Shown: positions 1-11,688 of the stretch, piece by piece
Numbering within the stretch: position 1 is the stretch's first letter
Layout of the letters: every line of letters starts with the position of its first letter
DNA from: Rhodoplanes tepidamans
GTDB taxonomy: Bacteria > Pseudomonadota > Alphaproteobacteria > Rhizobiales > Xanthobacteraceae
DNA length: 64,000 bases
Direction of reading: 5' to 3'
NCBI RefSeq assembly: GCF_030813915.1
Contig: NZ_JAUSUJ010000011.1
Coordinates: 143,126-207,125 of the forward strand
Program-made: the position numbers and the translations under genes
Notes under the pieces: model-generated
Told to the model about the DNA's origin: nothing
Databases searched by the model: none
What the model saw: only the letters and a program-made list of their open reading frames with translations

Positions 1-377
1 CGACGCCCTGGAGCAAGCGGGTGCTGGCCCGCACCATCGGCCGGCAGCGCCACGTCGCTGTGGCGGTGGGCGACCAGCCGTCCCTGCAGGCGCAGGGGCC
101 GGCCGTGTCGCGTCTGCTCGCCGCCGAGTGGGCCTGCCCGCAGGGCGAGGTGGCCTCCTTCGCGCGGGCGCTCCGCCGGACAGCGGGCGATCTTCCGGGC
201 GCCGTCCAGGTCCGCGTGTTCGCCGTTGACAAGGGCGAGACCGCGCTCGTCTGGCTGTTCGTGACGTTCGATGCGCCGGTGGTCCGCGCCGATCTCGGCC
301 CGGTCGCCCGGGTGGAAGGCCGCGGCGCCCGGACCTTCAATCTCTATGCGCCGTATTTCCGCACGTCCGGGTACTGA
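1..377 (+). CDS. Hypothetical protein, 5'-truncated by window edge
   Basis: The reading frame is open from the left edge (first in-frame codon at base 3) to a TGA at 375-377, so the true start may lie outside the window; an internal GTG at 21 is also possible. About 118-125 residues are visible, with no signal peptide or membrane segment. The C-terminal half alternates hydrophobic and charged residues as in a small alpha/beta domain and ends in an aromatic stretch (NLYAPYF). I do not recognise the family. It ends 13 bases before the alpha/beta hydrolase gene, so the two may be cotranscribed. Confidence 0.5.
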   Translation, partial: TPWSKRVLARTIGRQRHVAVAVGDQPSLQAQGPAVSRLLAAEWACPQGEVASFARALRRTAGDLPGAVQVRVFAVDKGETALVWLFVTFDAPVVRADLGPVARVEGRGARTFNLYAPYFRTSGY

Positions 378-390
378 TCGGGGATTCGAG

Positions 391-1227
391 ATGCTCACGA
401 GAGCAGATACGTTCACGGCCGCCGTGAACGGCACGTCGCTTCGCGTCCGGCTCGACGGTCCGGCCGGCGCCCCCTGGCTGGTACTCAGCAACTCGCTGGC
501 CACGGATCTGCGGATGTGGAACCAGCAGGTGGACGCCCTGAAGGACCGCTTCCGGATCCTGCGCTACGACCAGCGTGGCCACGGCGGCTCGGCGCCGCCG
601 CCGGCCGGCACCGACTTCTGCGCGCTGACCGCCGACCTCGTCGCGCTGCTCGACCATGTCGGCGTCGAGACCGCGGTCCTGGTCGGCGTCTCCATGGGCG
701 CCGTCACGGTGCTGCGCTGCGCCGCCGTGGCGCCGTCGCGCTGTCGCGCCGTGGTCGCCTGTGACGGGCAGTGGACCGCGCCGCCGACCGCGATGGCGGC
801 CTGGGGCGAGCGGATCGCGCTGGCCGAGACGAGCGGCATGGCCGCGCTGGTCGAGCCCACGGTCTCGCGCTGGTTCCTGCCGGACTTTCCGCTGCGGCAG
901 CCCGCCAACGCGGCGCTCGTCGCCGAGATGATCGCGGCGACGCCGGTTACCGGCTATGTCGGATGCGCCCGCGCCCTGCAGTCCTACGATTTCCGCGCTG
1001 ACTATCCTGGGCTGACGGTTCCGGTTCACTACGTCGTCGGGGAGAAGGACGGGCTGTTGCCGTCCGTGATGGCCGAGATGGCGCGAGTCACCCCCGGCAG
1101 CCGCTTCGTCACGGTGCCGGCGGCCGGGCACCTGCCGAACCTGGAGCGTCCGGATGAGTACCAGGCGGTGCTCGACGCCATTCTGTCAGGGCTGCCGACG
1201 GCCGCTCCGGTGCGGACGGAGATTTGA
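391..1227 (+). CDS. Alpha/beta hydrolase, 3-oxoadipate enol-lactonase-like
   Basis: This 278-residue protein has an alpha/beta-hydrolase fold. The nucleophile elbow GVSMG places the catalytic Ser at 101, the acid is Asp220 in VVGEKDG and the base is His247 in AAGHLPN. The oxyanion-side segment SNSLATDLRMW near residue 33 is typical of PcaD-like enol-lactone hydrolases. Start ATG 391 is chosen because the 40 in-frame codons upstream overlap the previous gene and look non-coding. Its stop overlaps the next gene region, a carboxymuconolactone decarboxylase-like protein, which recalls the pcaD/pcaC pairing of the protocatechuate branch of the beta-ketoadipate pathway. No other pca genes are visible, so the substrate is inferred only from family and neighbour. 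Confidence 0.8.
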   Translation: MLTRADTFTAAVNGTSLRVRLDGPAGAPWLVLSNSLATDLRMWNQQVDALKDRFRILRYDQRGHGGSAPPPAGTDFCALTADLVALLDHVGVETAVLVGVSMGAVTVLRCAAVAPSRCRAVVACDGQWTAPPTAMAAWGERIALAETSGMAALVEPTVSRWFLPDFPLRQPANAALVAEMIAATPVTGYVGCARALQSYDFRADYPGLTVPVHYVVGEKDGLLPSVMAEMARVTPGSRFVTVPAAGHLPNLERPDEYQAVLDAILSGLPTAAPVRTEI

Positions 1228-1229
1228 CC

Positions 1230-1799
1230 ATGCGGCTCGGCCCGCTCGATCCGGCGACACTCGATCCTCATCAGAAGGCCGTCTACGAAACGGTCGCCGG
1301 CGGCCCACGCAAGGGGGTGCGGGGGCCGATCGCCGTCTGGCTGCGCCGCGCCGCCCTCGCCGAGCCGGCCCAGGCGCTGGGCCGCTACTGCCGCTACGAG
1401 ACCTGCCTGCCGCCGCGGCTCTCGGAGCTCGCCATCCTGCTGACCGGCCGCCACTGGCGTGCCGCCTACGAATGGGCCGCGCACGCGCCGGTCGCGATCG
1501 CCGCCGGCCTCGACCAGGCGGTCGTCGAGGCGATCCGGGTCGGCGCGACGCCCTGCTTCGAACGCGACGACGAGGCGCTGGTGCACGCATTCGTCACCAC
1601 CCTCTACGCCGCCGGAAGGATCGACGACGCCCTCTACGCCCGTGCCGTCGGGACGCTGGGCGAAGACGGCGTCGTCGATCTGACCGGCCTGCTCGGCTAC
1701 TACGCGTTGATCTCGATGACCATCAACGTGTTCGACATTCCCGCCGCCGGAGGCGCGGCGGGAGTCGATCCGTTCGGGCCGGCCGCGCCGGCGTCGTGA
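1230..1799 (+). CDS. Carboxymuconolactone decarboxylase-like protein
   Basis: The protein has 189 residues and matches the carboxymuconolactone decarboxylase (CMD) helical fold. The core is RLSELAILLTGRHWRAAYEWAAHAP (the key E-W-x2-H pattern around residues 65-90), and LLGYYALISMTINVF at the end is the usual last helix. It lacks the AhpD CxxC redox motif, so a peroxidase-partner role is unlikely. ATG 1230 starts 3 bases after the hydrolase stop; a TTG at 1224 would overlap that stop. It resembles the CMD-domain protein at 31.7-32.4 kb and the two are paralogues. Function beyond the CMD fold is unproven; many such proteins are annotated only by domain. Confidence 0.75.
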   Translation: MRLGPLDPATLDPHQKAVYETVAGGPRKGVRGPIAVWLRRAALAEPAQALGRYCRYETCLPPRLSELAILLTGRHWRAAYEWAAHAPVAIAAGLDQAVVEAIRVGATPCFERDDEALVHAFVTTLYAAGRIDDALYARAVGTLGEDGVVDLTGLLGYYALISMTINVFDIPAAGGAAGVDPFGPAAPAS

Positions 1800-1811
1800 C
1801 CCCGCGGGGCG

Positions 1812-2309
1812 TCACGGCGCCTTGCGCAGGAAGACGTAGTCGGCCGTGTAGGCGGCGCCCTGCACGGCGCCGGGCGTCTCGCACGCTCCCTGCAGCACGC
1901 CGCCGCGCGTGTTGATCCGCTGCACCTGGACGACGTCCGCCAGGACGCCGGCGCCGCGCTTCTCCACCGCGTCGGCCTTCAGCCAGGGGATCGCACCGTC
2001 CGGCGACGGGGCGCTGGCCACCGCCTTGATCACCACGGCGCTGCCGTCCTGGTGCTCGAAGGTCGGGCCACGATAGTGCCGGCCGACCGTGGCGCCGTCG
2101 CGCATCAGCGATGCCACCGGCTCGCGGAACGTCCAGGCGAGCTTGCCGTCCTGGCCGGATTTGCACTCGTAGATCTGGGCGCCGGCGGCGCCGACGGTGA
2201 GAACCGGGCTCAGGCCGGGCGCTTCGATCGCCGCCGGCAACTCGGCGCGCGCCGCGCCGGCGAGCGTCGCGACGACGAGGGCAGGGATCACGGATCGGAT
2301 CGGCGGCAT
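1812..2309 (-). CDS. DUF3455 domain secreted protein
   Basis: The protein has 165 residues with a clear Sec signal peptide (basic start, hydrophobic core VIPALVVATLAG, cleavage near ARA-EL). The mature part has the features of DUF3455: GAQIYEC near residue 45, W-F-REPVASL, GRHYRGPTFEHQDGS and a final YTADYVFLRK. The family is periplasmic or extracellular and of unknown function. It is convergent with the CMD gene (12-bp gap). The gene is followed on its own strand by no visible terminator; upstream lies the icd terminator. Confidence 0.75.
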   Translation of the reverse strand: MPPIRSVIPALVVATLAGAARAELPAAIEAPGLSPVLTVGAAGAQIYECKSGQDGKLAWTFREPVASLMRDGATVGRHYRGPTFEHQDGSAVVIKAVASAPSPDGAIPWLKADAVEKRGAGVLADVVQVQRINTRGGVLQGACETPGAVQGAAYTADYVFLRKAP

Positions 2310-2504
2310 CGGGGGGACTCCTCCAGCGATGGTGCCGGGAAGAGATCACCCGGTTTCGTTGCGGGCAAGTCGCGCTGTCGTGATCGCGAGCCGCCGGTCC
2401 GGCGGATCAGGGGCCGGTGCCTCGCGCCGGCCGGAACGACCGGCCGGCGATCGGGCGCGTCAGCAAGGACCGGCCATTGCCGTTTGGTGCCGCGACGACG
2501 GCGC

Positions 2505-2536
2505 AAAAAAAAGGGCGCGCCGGAGCGCGCCCTTTC
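2505..2536 (-). terminator. Rho-independent terminator of icd
   Basis: On the minus strand there is an 11-bp perfect stem (AAAGGGCGCGC / GCGCGCCCTTT) with the 4-base loop TCCG, running straight into a run of eight T. It sits about 30 bases after the icd stop at 2567. Confidence 0.9.
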
Positions 2537-2566
2537 GACCCGACAGGCGGTCGTGCCGCCCGCCCC

Positions 2567-5663
<3,097 letters not shown>

Positions 5664-5740
5664 TCCGACGCGTCGACCCGCCGGCCAGCCCCTCGCGGGC
5701 GGCCGGAGGGGCTCGACCCATGGCTCGCACGAGCCGAGAG

Positions 5741-5763
5741 AAGCCGCCTTCCGGGCGGCTTTT
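5741..5763 (+). terminator. Rho-independent terminator of csp gene
   Basis: Stem AAGCCGCC / GGCGGCTT with loop TTCCG, followed by T residues, 78 bases after the cold-shock stop codon. The following T tract is short, so termination may be partial. Confidence 0.7.
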
Positions 5764-5784
5764 CACGTTTTCGGGGCTCGCGCC

Positions 5785-6135
5785 GTGATCGACCCGAACG
5801 ACGATGGCCCGGCACACCGGCCGGAGTGGTCGTGCCAGGCCTGCGGGGCCTGCTGCGCCACCTCGGCCGAATGGCCGCGCTTCTCGCTGGAAACCGAAGC
5901 GGACCTCGCCCGCATCCCGGCCGCCCATGTCGACGACGGCGCCGGCCGGATGCGCTGCGAGGGCGACCGCTGCACGGCGCTCGCCGGCGAGGTCGGCAAG
6001 GCCACGGCCTGCTCGGTCTACGCGGTGCGGCCCCTGGTGTGCCGCGAGTGCGAGCCCGGCGACCCCGAATGCCTGATCGCGCGCGCGCGCTGGGGGCTGC
6101 CGACCGCGGTCGACACCCGGGGCGCGATCGGCTAG
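5785..6135 (+). CDS. YkgJ family cysteine cluster protein
   Basis: The protein has 116 residues. The N-terminal cluster CQACGACC (residues 17-24) and later cysteines (CEGDRC, CSVYAVRPLVCRECEPGDPEC) follow the YkgJ zinc/iron-chelating domain pattern (CxxCxxCC...C...RPxxCR). The family presumably binds a metal or Fe-S centre; its biological role is unsettled. GTG/ATG choice: GTG at 5785 begins MIDPND and falls right after the csp terminator. It precedes the RNA methyltransferase gene by 43 bases. Confidence 0.75.
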   Translation: MIDPNDDGPAHRPEWSCQACGACCATSAEWPRFSLETEADLARIPAAHVDDGAGRMRCEGDRCTALAGEVGKATACSVYAVRPLVCRECEPGDPECLIARARWGLPTAVDTRGAIG

Positions 6136-6178
6136 GGGAACGCGCCCCCGCGAGCCCCTGTTCGAGAATCCCGAGACG

Positions 6179-7375
6179 ATGCCCGGCGCCGGAACCGACA
6201 AGACCAAGACCTGGGTGGTCGCCCCGGGCCCCGTGATCGTGCTGGTCGAGCCGCAGATCGGCGAGAACATCGGCGCGGCGGCGCGCGTGATGGCGAATTT
6301 CGGCCTGTCGCGGCTGCGCCTCGTCGCGCCCAGGCAGGGCTGGCCGAACGACAAGGCCCGGATGATGGCGGCCGGCGCCGACCGGGTGCTCGAGGACGCC
6401 GTGCTGTTTCCCGACCTGAAGGCGGCGATCGCCGACTGCACCTTCGTCGCCGCCTGCACGGCGCGCGGCCACGACCAGGCGAAGCCGGTCGTCTCGCCCG
6501 AGGCCGCGGCGCAGCGCTTGGTGCCATTGGTCGCCGGCGGCGAGACCACGGCCGTGGTGTTCGGCCGCGAGCGCAACGGCCTGGAGAACGACGAGGTCGG
6601 GCTCGCCGACGCCATCGTCACGTTTCCGGTCAATCCCGCCTTCGCGTCGCTCAATCTCGCCCAGGCGGTGGCGCTGGTCGCCTACGAGTGGTTCAAGCAC
6701 GCCGGCACCGGCCTGCCGTTCGGCATGCCGGTGCGCTCCGGTCCGGCCCCGAAGGAGCAGATTCACGCTTTCTTCACCAATCTCGAGCGCGAGCTCGAGA
6801 AGGTCGAGTTCTTCCGGCCGCCGGAGAAGCGCGAGACCATGACGGTCAACCTGCGCAACATCTTCTCCCGCATGCAGCCGACCCGGCAGGACATCCAGAC
6901 GCTGCACGGCGTCGTCATGGCGATCGCCGAAGGCCGCAAGGGCCCGGCGCGGGGCGGGGTCCTGGACGGCGACGAGGCGGCGCTGCTGCGCCGGCTGCTG
7001 GCCGAGCACGGCGACGGACGCGTGCCGTCCGAGCGCGGCCCGGTGCGCGGGCTGTCGCGGCTCCTGCGCCGCAACCCGACCGAGGCGGAGCGTGCCCTGT
7101 GGGCCGTGCTCGTCGCCGACCGCCGCTTCGCCGGCCGCGGCTTCAAGCGGCAGGTGCCGGTCGGCCCGCACATCGCCGACCTGGTCTCTTTCCCGCTGCG
7201 TGTCGTCATCGACATCGCGCCCGCCGACGAGGCGGTGGAGGCGGCGCAGGCCCGCACGGAGAAGCGCGCCTGGCTCGCCGCGCGCGACTATCGCGTGGTG
7301 CCGCTCGACGCCGCCACGGTCGAGGCGGACGCCGCGGCCGCGCTGGAGAACCTCGCGGCCGCGCTCGGCCTGTGA
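6179..7375 (+). CDS. trmJ: TrmJ-type RNA 2'-O-methyltransferase fused to a DUF559-like C-terminal domain
   Basis: Residues 16-250 form a SPOUT (TrmH/TrmJ) methyltransferase that would use S-adenosylmethionine to methylate a ribose 2'-O, probably tRNA position 32. The motifs are EPQIGENIGAAAR (24-36), FGRERNGLENDE (128-139) and the knot segment PVNPAFASLNLAQAV (150-164). Typical TrmJ ends near residue 255. Here it continues through a linker into residues about 296-381 that match DUF559, a Vsr-like endonuclease-fold domain: LRRNPTEAERALWAVL, FKRQVPVGPHIADLV, RAWLAARDYRVVPLD. The usual acidic DGGQH-type segment is replaced by IDIAPADEA, so nuclease activity is doubtful. Continuous GC3-rich coding argues against a sequencing fusion. 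Confidence 0.85.
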   Translation: MPGAGTDKTKTWVVAPGPVIVLVEPQIGENIGAAARVMANFGLSRLRLVAPRQGWPNDKARMMAAGADRVLEDAVLFPDLKAAIADCTFVAACTARGHDQAKPVVSPEAAAQRLVPLVAGGETTAVVFGRERNGLENDEVGLADAIVTFPVNPAFASLNLAQAVALVAYEWFKHAGTGLPFGMPVRSGPAPKEQIHAFFTNLERELEKVEFFRPPEKRETMTVNLRNIFSRMQPTRQDIQTLHGVVMAIAEGRKGPARGGVLDGDEAALLRRLLAEHGDGRVPSERGPVRGLSRLLRRNPTEAERALWAVLVADRRFAGRGFKRQVPVGPHIADLVSFPLRVVIDIAPADEAVEAAQARTEKRAWLAARDYRVVPLDAATVEADAAAALENLAAALGL

Positions 7376-7503
7376 CGCCTCGCCGCGGCGCGTCGCCGCC
7401 CGCCTTGCTCTGAATCAAGGCGATCGCGGCGCCGCCGGCCCATACGTATTCACTTCCTGCTATCCATTCCGGAACGGGTTGTCCGGACACGAGGTCGATT
7501 GCG

Positions 7504-8064
7504 ATGGCTCTGCGCAATTCTTACGAGGCTTACGGCGCGATGGCGCGCCTGTTCCACTGGCTCACGGTGGTCCTGGTGATCGCCGCGTGGGCGATCGGCA
7601 TGTTCCGTGGCGGGCTTCCGGACGGAGCGGCGCGGGCGACCGCCATGTTCCTGCACTTCAATTTCGGCCTGGCGATCCTGGCGCTCCTGGCCGCCCGCAT
7701 CCTCTGGCGGCTCGCCGATCCGGCGCCGCCGATGCCGAAGACCCCGCTCGGCCGGCTCGGCGAGATCGCCGCCGCCTCGGCCCACGGCCTCAGCTATCTG
7801 CTGCTGCTCGCCGTCCCGCTGATCGGCATCGCCATCGTGTTCGCGCGCGGCCGACCGCTGCCGGTGTTCGGGCTCGCCGAGATCGCCTCGCCGTGGGCGC
7901 CCGACCGCGACTTCGCCAACATGCTGAAGCCGTGGCACGGGCTGCTGGCGAACGCCCTGATGCTGATCGCCTTCCTGCATGCGGTGGCGGCGCTCGTGCA
8001 CCACTTCGTGTTCCACGATCCCACGCTGCGGCGGATGATCGGCCCGGCGCCCGAGCGGCCCTGA
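7504..8064 (+). CDS. Cytochrome b561 family protein
   Basis: The protein has 186 residues and four predicted membrane helices (about 15-35, 48-68, 93-115, 145-165). It carries the b-type haem signature: His in LFHWLTVVLV near residue 18, His in FLHFNFG, and HAVAALVHHF in the last helix. It would be an inner-membrane di-haem electron carrier similar to CybB, passing electrons from quinol or to a periplasmic partner. The usual fused YceI partner is absent. ATG 7504 has no strong ribosome site, but no better start exists before the first helix. Convergent with the DUF1476 gene. Confidence 0.88.
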   Translation: MALRNSYEAYGAMARLFHWLTVVLVIAAWAIGMFRGGLPDGAARATAMFLHFNFGLAILALLAARILWRLADPAPPMPKTPLGRLGEIAAASAHGLSYLLLLAVPLIGIAIVFARGRPLPVFGLAEIASPWAPDRDFANMLKPWHGLLANALMLIAFLHAVAALVHHFVFHDPTLRRMIGPAPERP

Positions 8065-8154
8065 GCCCGGCCGTCGGCGAGAGAGGCCGCGGGACGCCGC
8101 CGGTCGGCGTCCTGCGGAGGCGGGGCGCGGCCGTCCGCCGCGCCCGGAACCAGC

Positions 8155-8478
8155 CTATTTCGAGGCCTTCACGGACTCCACGGCTTGGTCCATCAGCTCC
8201 AGCATGGTGCGGCGGATCTGGTGGTCGGACTGGCTGACGCCCTTGGCGTCGAAATCCTGCCGCAGCTTCTGGAAGACGTCGTCCTCGCCGGGCGTGTCGA
8301 AGTCGGCGACCACCACCTCCTTGGCGTAGGCTTCGGCCTCGGCGCCGGTCAGTCCCAGCTTCTCGGCCGCCCACAGGCCGAGCATCTTGTTGCGCCGGGC
8401 CGTCGCCTTGAAACGAAGTTCCTCGTCGTGGGCGAACTTCTTCTCGTGGGTCTTCTCGCGGTCGTCGAAAGTATTCAT
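8155..8478 (-). CDS. DUF1476 protein, ATP synthase zeta-inhibitor type
   Basis: The product is 107 highly charged, mostly helical residues: it starts MNTFDDREKTHEKKFAHDEE and contains FKATARRNKMLGLWAAEKLGL, the hallmark of the alphaproteobacterial DUF1476 family. In Paracoccus the homologue is the zeta subunit that inhibits F1-ATPase by inserting its N-terminus into the rotor. ATG 8478 gives the family N-terminus; the frame is open upstream into the purC promoter region without family-like residues. It is monocistronic and divergent from purC. Confidence 0.88.
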   Translation of the reverse strand: MNTFDDREKTHEKKFAHDEELRFKATARRNKMLGLWAAEKLGLTGAEAEAYAKEVVVADFDTPGEDDVFQKLRQDFDAKGVSQSDHQIRRTMLELMDQAVESVKASK

Positions 8479-8820
8479 GGCGTCCCTCGTAACGTCATCT
8501 GCTCTCGGTCGTGCTCGCAGTCGTTCTTGCAGTCGTTGCTGCCGTGCTTTCGCCCGGCAGAAATCTCGCCGGATTTTGGTCGCAAACGCGCCTTGCACAC
8601 CGTCCGGATACGGTCAAGGGCGCCTCGACGCTCGCACAAGTCCTCATTGCACGGGCCGCCCCGGCGGTCTATGTCGATTGTGCTCGCCGCCCCCTTCGGA
8701 TACGGTCCGCAGGAATCGTGACGAGCGTGTCTCGCGTATGCTCGAAGACGCCGCGGGCCTTGAACCCGGAACTCGGAGCCACGGCACCCTATGGATTTTC
8801 TCAAGCCACGGTACACCCCC
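8479..8820. other. Divergent intergenic region, DUF1476 / purC
   Basis: No gene is supported in these 342 bases. The region must carry the promoters for DUF1476 (minus) and purC (plus), but I see no clear -35/-10 pair, and no purine riboswitch fold was recognised. Confidence 0.5.
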
Positions 8821-9588
8821 ATGAGCCGCCGCCGCCGCATCTACGAAGGCAAGGCGAAGGTCCTGTACGAGGGCCCGGAGCCGGGAACGTTGATCCAGCA
8901 CTTCAAGGACGACGCCACCGCCTTCAACGCCAAGAAGCATCAGGTGATCGAAGGGAAGGGTGTGCTGAACAACCGCATCTCCGAGTACCTGTTCCAGCAC
9001 CTGAACGACATCGGCGTGCCGACGCACTTCATCCGCCGGCTGAACATGCGCGAGCAGCTCATCCGCGAGGTGGAGATCATTCCGCTCGAGGTGGTGGTGC
9101 GCAACGTCGCCGCCGGCTCGCTGTCGCAGCGCCTCGGCATCGAGGAAGGCACCCAGCTGCCGCGCTCGATCATCGAATTCTACTACAAGAACGACGCGCT
9201 CGGCGACCCGATGGTGTCGGAGGAGCACATCACGGCGTTCGGCTGGGCGACGCCCCAGGAGATCGACGACATCATGGCGCTGGCCATCCGGGTCAACGAC
9301 TTCCTGTGCGGCCTCTTCCTCGGCGTCGGCATCCGTCTGGTCGACTTCAAGATGGAATGCGGCCGGCTGTGGGAGAACGACATGATGCGGATCGTCGTCG
9401 CCGACGAGATCTCGCCCGACTCCTGCCGGCTGTGGGACATCAAGTCGAACGAGAAGCTCGACAAGGACCGCTTCCGCCGCGACCTCGGCGGCCTTCTGGA
9501 GGCCTACACCGAGGTGGCGCGCCGGCTCGGCATCATGAGCGAGAACGAGCGGCCGATCGGCAACGGCCCGGTGCTGGTGAAGGGCTGA
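8821..9588 (+). CDS. purC: Phosphoribosylaminoimidazole-succinocarboxamide synthase
   Basis: The protein has 255 residues and catalyses ATP-dependent joining of CAIR with aspartate to SAICAR in purine synthesis. Motifs are very conserved: [20 protein letters not shown] at the start, [52 protein letters not shown] and [16 protein letters not shown] 8821 ([11 protein letters not shown]) matches the alphaproteobacterial PurC start; an in-frame ATG at 8791 would add ten residues not seen in the family. Followed by a strong terminator, so purS and purQ are transcribed separately. Confidence 0.96.
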   Translation: MSRRRRIYEGKAKVLYEGPEPGTLIQHFKDDATAFNAKKHQVIEGKGVLNNRISEYLFQHLNDIGVPTHFIRRLNMREQLIREVEIIPLEVVVRNVAAGSLSQRLGIEEGTQLPRSIIEFYYKNDALGDPMVSEEHITAFGWATPQEIDDIMALAIRVNDFLCGLFLGVGIRLVDFKMECGRLWENDMMRIVVADEISPDSCRLWDIKSNEKLDKDRFRRDLGGLLEAYTEVARRLGIMSENERPIGNGPVLVKG

Positions 9589-9627
9589 TACGGTTTTCGC
9601 CGGGCGTTTCGCCCGATGCCCAGGCTG

Positions 9628-9660
9628 AAAACGCCGCGCGAACCCTCGCGCGGCGTTTTT
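9628..9660 (+). terminator. Rho-independent terminator of purC
   Basis: A 14-bp perfect stem (AAAACGCCGCGCGA / TCGCGCGGCGTTTT) with loop ACCC ends in a run of T, 40 bases after the purC stop. Confidence 0.92.
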
Positions 9661-9720
9661 CGTTTTACGGGCCGGTGTCGGGGCGCGTGCCCGGACGCCT
9701 GTCCGGGCCGGTCGCGCCCG

Positions 9721-9780
9721 GGTCGTTCGTGCCCGGGCTAATCGTGGCTGGACCGTTCGTGCCCGGGCTGGTCGTGGCTG
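9721..9780. repeat. Two tandem copies of a 30-bp unit
   Basis: Copies at 9721-9750 and 9751-9780 share CGTTCGTGCCCGGGCT and TCGTGGCTG; four positions differ. Located between purC terminator and the Uma2 gene; function unknown, possibly a local duplication. Confidence 0.6.
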
Positions 9781-10004
9781 CGGCGAACCCATCGTGTGAC
9801 CCCCAAAAGGCCGTCGCTCACCCCGATGTGGGGATCCTGCCACCGCCCGTCGAGGGGACGGCGCCGCGACACGGCGTCCGGGTGTGCCGGAGGGGAGGGT
9901 GGGCCCGGCCCGAGGCCCCCGGCTGGAGGTTCGTCCGCCGAGGCCCTATCTTCACGCGAGGCGAGGCGGTGACGCCGTCGGCCCGGGACGTCGGAGGAGC
10001 CGCG

Positions 10005-10580
10005 ATGGGTGTTCCGAGAATCAGCGCCGCGCCGCAGACCATCGAGGAGTTCTACGACTTCACCGACCGCCAGCCGGACGAGGAGAAGTGGGAGCTGATC
10101 GAGGGGGAGTTCGTCCTGCAGGCGTCGCCCGGTTTTCAGCATCAGTTGATCGTCATGAACCTTTCCGTGGCGCTCAAGAATCGGCAGCGCGAGCACGACG
10201 CCTCGTGGGAGGTGCTGCCCGGCCTCGGGGTGCGCATCTCGACCACCAGCCGACCCGAGCCGGACGTGCTGATCCTGCCCAAGCTGCCGCCGCCGCTCGA
10301 TCCGACGCTGCGCGACCGGGATGACGTCCTCGTCGTCTTCGAGGTCCTGTCGCCCTCGACGGCCGAGCGGGATCTGCGATGGAAGCGTGAGGCCTACACG
10401 TCGCTCGCCTCGCTCACCCACTATGTCGTGATCGCCCAGAACGCCTGGGATGTCGTGGTGTTCGCCCGCGACACCGACTTCGCCGAGCTGCGGCTTTCGG
10501 GGCGCGACGATGCGCTCGCCTTCCCGGCGCTCGGTGTCACCCTGCCGCTGTCGGAGATTTACCGCGACACCGGCCTGTAG
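10005..10580 (+). CDS. Uma2 family (DUF820) PD-(D/E)XK nuclease-fold protein
   Basis: The protein has 191 residues and the Uma2 restriction-endonuclease-like core: KWELIEGEFV (about 27-36), PEPDVLILP with the PD aspartate (about 85), VVFEVLSPST with the acidic E (about 110) and the following Lys in DLRWKREAY. The catalytic set appears intact. The family is very common in cyanobacteria and also in some Rhizobiales; cellular role unknown. ATG 10005 follows a GGAGGAG ribosome site. It separates purC from purS/purQ, an unusual place that suggests insertion. An in-frame opening reaches far upstream but that part has no coding character. Confidence 0.82.
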   Translation: MGVPRISAAPQTIEEFYDFTDRQPDEEKWELIEGEFVLQASPGFQHQLIVMNLSVALKNRQREHDASWEVLPGLGVRISTTSRPEPDVLILPKLPPPLDPTLRDRDDVLVVFEVLSPSTAERDLRWKREAYTSLASLTHYVVIAQNAWDVVVFARDTDFAELRLSGRDDALAFPALGVTLPLSEIYRDTGL

Positions 10581-10718
10581 GCGATCCGGCCGTCCGGCGA
10601 CGGCCGGGATCCGCTCGAAAGACGTCCGCGGTTGACCTCGGCGACGCCGGACCCTAAGCACCCTCTGTCCGGCCGGACCGGCCCGGCCAGGACCGTTGCG
10701 ATAGTCCCGAGGCGACCC

Positions 10719-10961
10719 ATGAAAGCCCGCGTCACCGTCACCCTGAAGCAAGGCGTCCTCGACCCGCAGGGCAAGGCCATCGAGGGCGCCCTGAAGTCGC
10801 TGGGGATCGACGGCGTGGCGAGCGTCCGCCAGGGCAAGGTGTTCGACGTCGAGGTGCCGGGCGGCGACCGCGGCCGGGCCGAGGCGGCCCTGAAGGAGGC
10901 GGCCGAGCGGCTGCTCGCCAACACCGTCATCGAGGACTACCGGGTGGAGATCGTCGGTTGA
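10719..10961 (+). CDS. purS: Phosphoribosylformylglycinamidine synthase subunit PurS
   Basis: The 80-residue protein is the small dimeric subunit that couples PurQ to PurL in FGAM synthase. Typical sequence: [44 protein letters not shown] and a final [15 protein letters not shown] 10719 gives the family start. It lies 31 bases upstream of purQ and is cotranscribed with it; purL is not in the window. Confidence 0.95.
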   Translation: MKARVTVTLKQGVLDPQGKAIEGALKSLGIDGVASVRQGKVFDVEVPGGDRGRAEAALKEAAERLLANTVIEDYRVEIVG

Positions 10962-10992
10962 CGCCGGCGCGTCACCCGCGGCGAGGCACGTC

Positions 10993-11688
10993 ATGAAATC
11001 CGCCATCCTGGTCTTCCCGGGCATCAACCGCGAGCACGACATGGCCCGCGCGCTGCGCCTGTGCGCCGGCAGCGACACCGCCATGGTCTGGCACACCGAG
11101 ACGGCGCTGCCGGACGGCACCGACCTGGTCGTGCTGCCGGGCGGCTTCTCCTACGGCGACTATCTGCGCTGCGGTGCCATCGCGGCGCGCGCCCCGGTGA
11201 TGGATGCGGTGCGGGCCTTCGCGGCCAAGGGCGGCCTCGTGCTGGGCGTCTGCAACGGCTTCCAGATCCTGTGCGAAGCGGGGCTGCTGCCGGGCGTGCT
11301 GATGCGCAATGCCGGCCTCAAGTTCATCTGCAAGGACGCGTATATCCGGGTCGAGCGGGCCGACACGCCGTTCACCCGCGGCTACAATGCCGGCCAGGTG
11401 ATCCGGGTGCCGGTCGCCCACGGCGAGGGCAACTACATGGCCGATTCGGAGACCATCGCCCGGCTGGAGGGCGAGGGCCGGATCGTGTTCCGCTACACGG
11501 CGCCGGACGGCACCCCGTCACCGGAATGGAACATGAACGGCTCGATCTACGCGATCGCCGGCATCCTCAACGACCGCGGCAACGTGCTGGGCATGATGCC
11601 GCACCCCGAAAACCACGTCGAAGACCTGATGGGCTGCACCGACGGCCGCGGCCTGTTCGCCGGGCTGGGAGGGCATTTCGCCGCCTGA
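10993..11688 (+). CDS. purQ: Phosphoribosylformylglycinamidine synthase subunit PurQ
   Basis: The protein has 231 residues and is the class I glutamine amidotransferase of FGAM synthase; it releases ammonia from glutamine for PurL. The catalytic triad is visible: nucleophile Cys87 in [10 protein letters not shown], and His204/Glu206 in [11 protein letters not shown]. The oxyanion segment [12 protein letters not shown] is at residues 48-59. It has the purS-purQ arrangement of alphaproteobacteria (PurL separate). A GC-rich hairpin follows directly. Confidence 0.97.
   Translation: MKSAILVFPGINREHDMARALRLCAGSDTAMVWHTETALPDGTDLVVLPGGFSYGDYLRCGAIAARAPVMDAVRAFAAKGGLVLGVCNGFQILCEAGLLPGVLMRNAGLKFICKDAYIRVERADTPFTRGYNAGQVIRVPVAHGEGNYMADSETIARLEGEGRIVFRYTAPDGTPSPEWNMNGSIYAIAGILNDRGNVLGMMPHPENHVEDLMGCTDGRGLFAGLGGHFAA

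Larger units (their letters stand above)
9589..10004. other. Intergenic region after purC
   Basis: These 416 bases hold the purC terminator and a two-copy 30-bp repeat (both listed), followed by about 220 bases of GC-rich sequence in which I see no gene. A GGAGGAG ribosome site just before 10005 belongs to the Uma2 gene. Confidence 0.5.

Noticed and set aside
8511..8560. Repeated GCAGTCGTT as possible regulator sites upstream of purC
   Set aside because: Short, irregular spacing and no symmetry; not distinguishable from chance.
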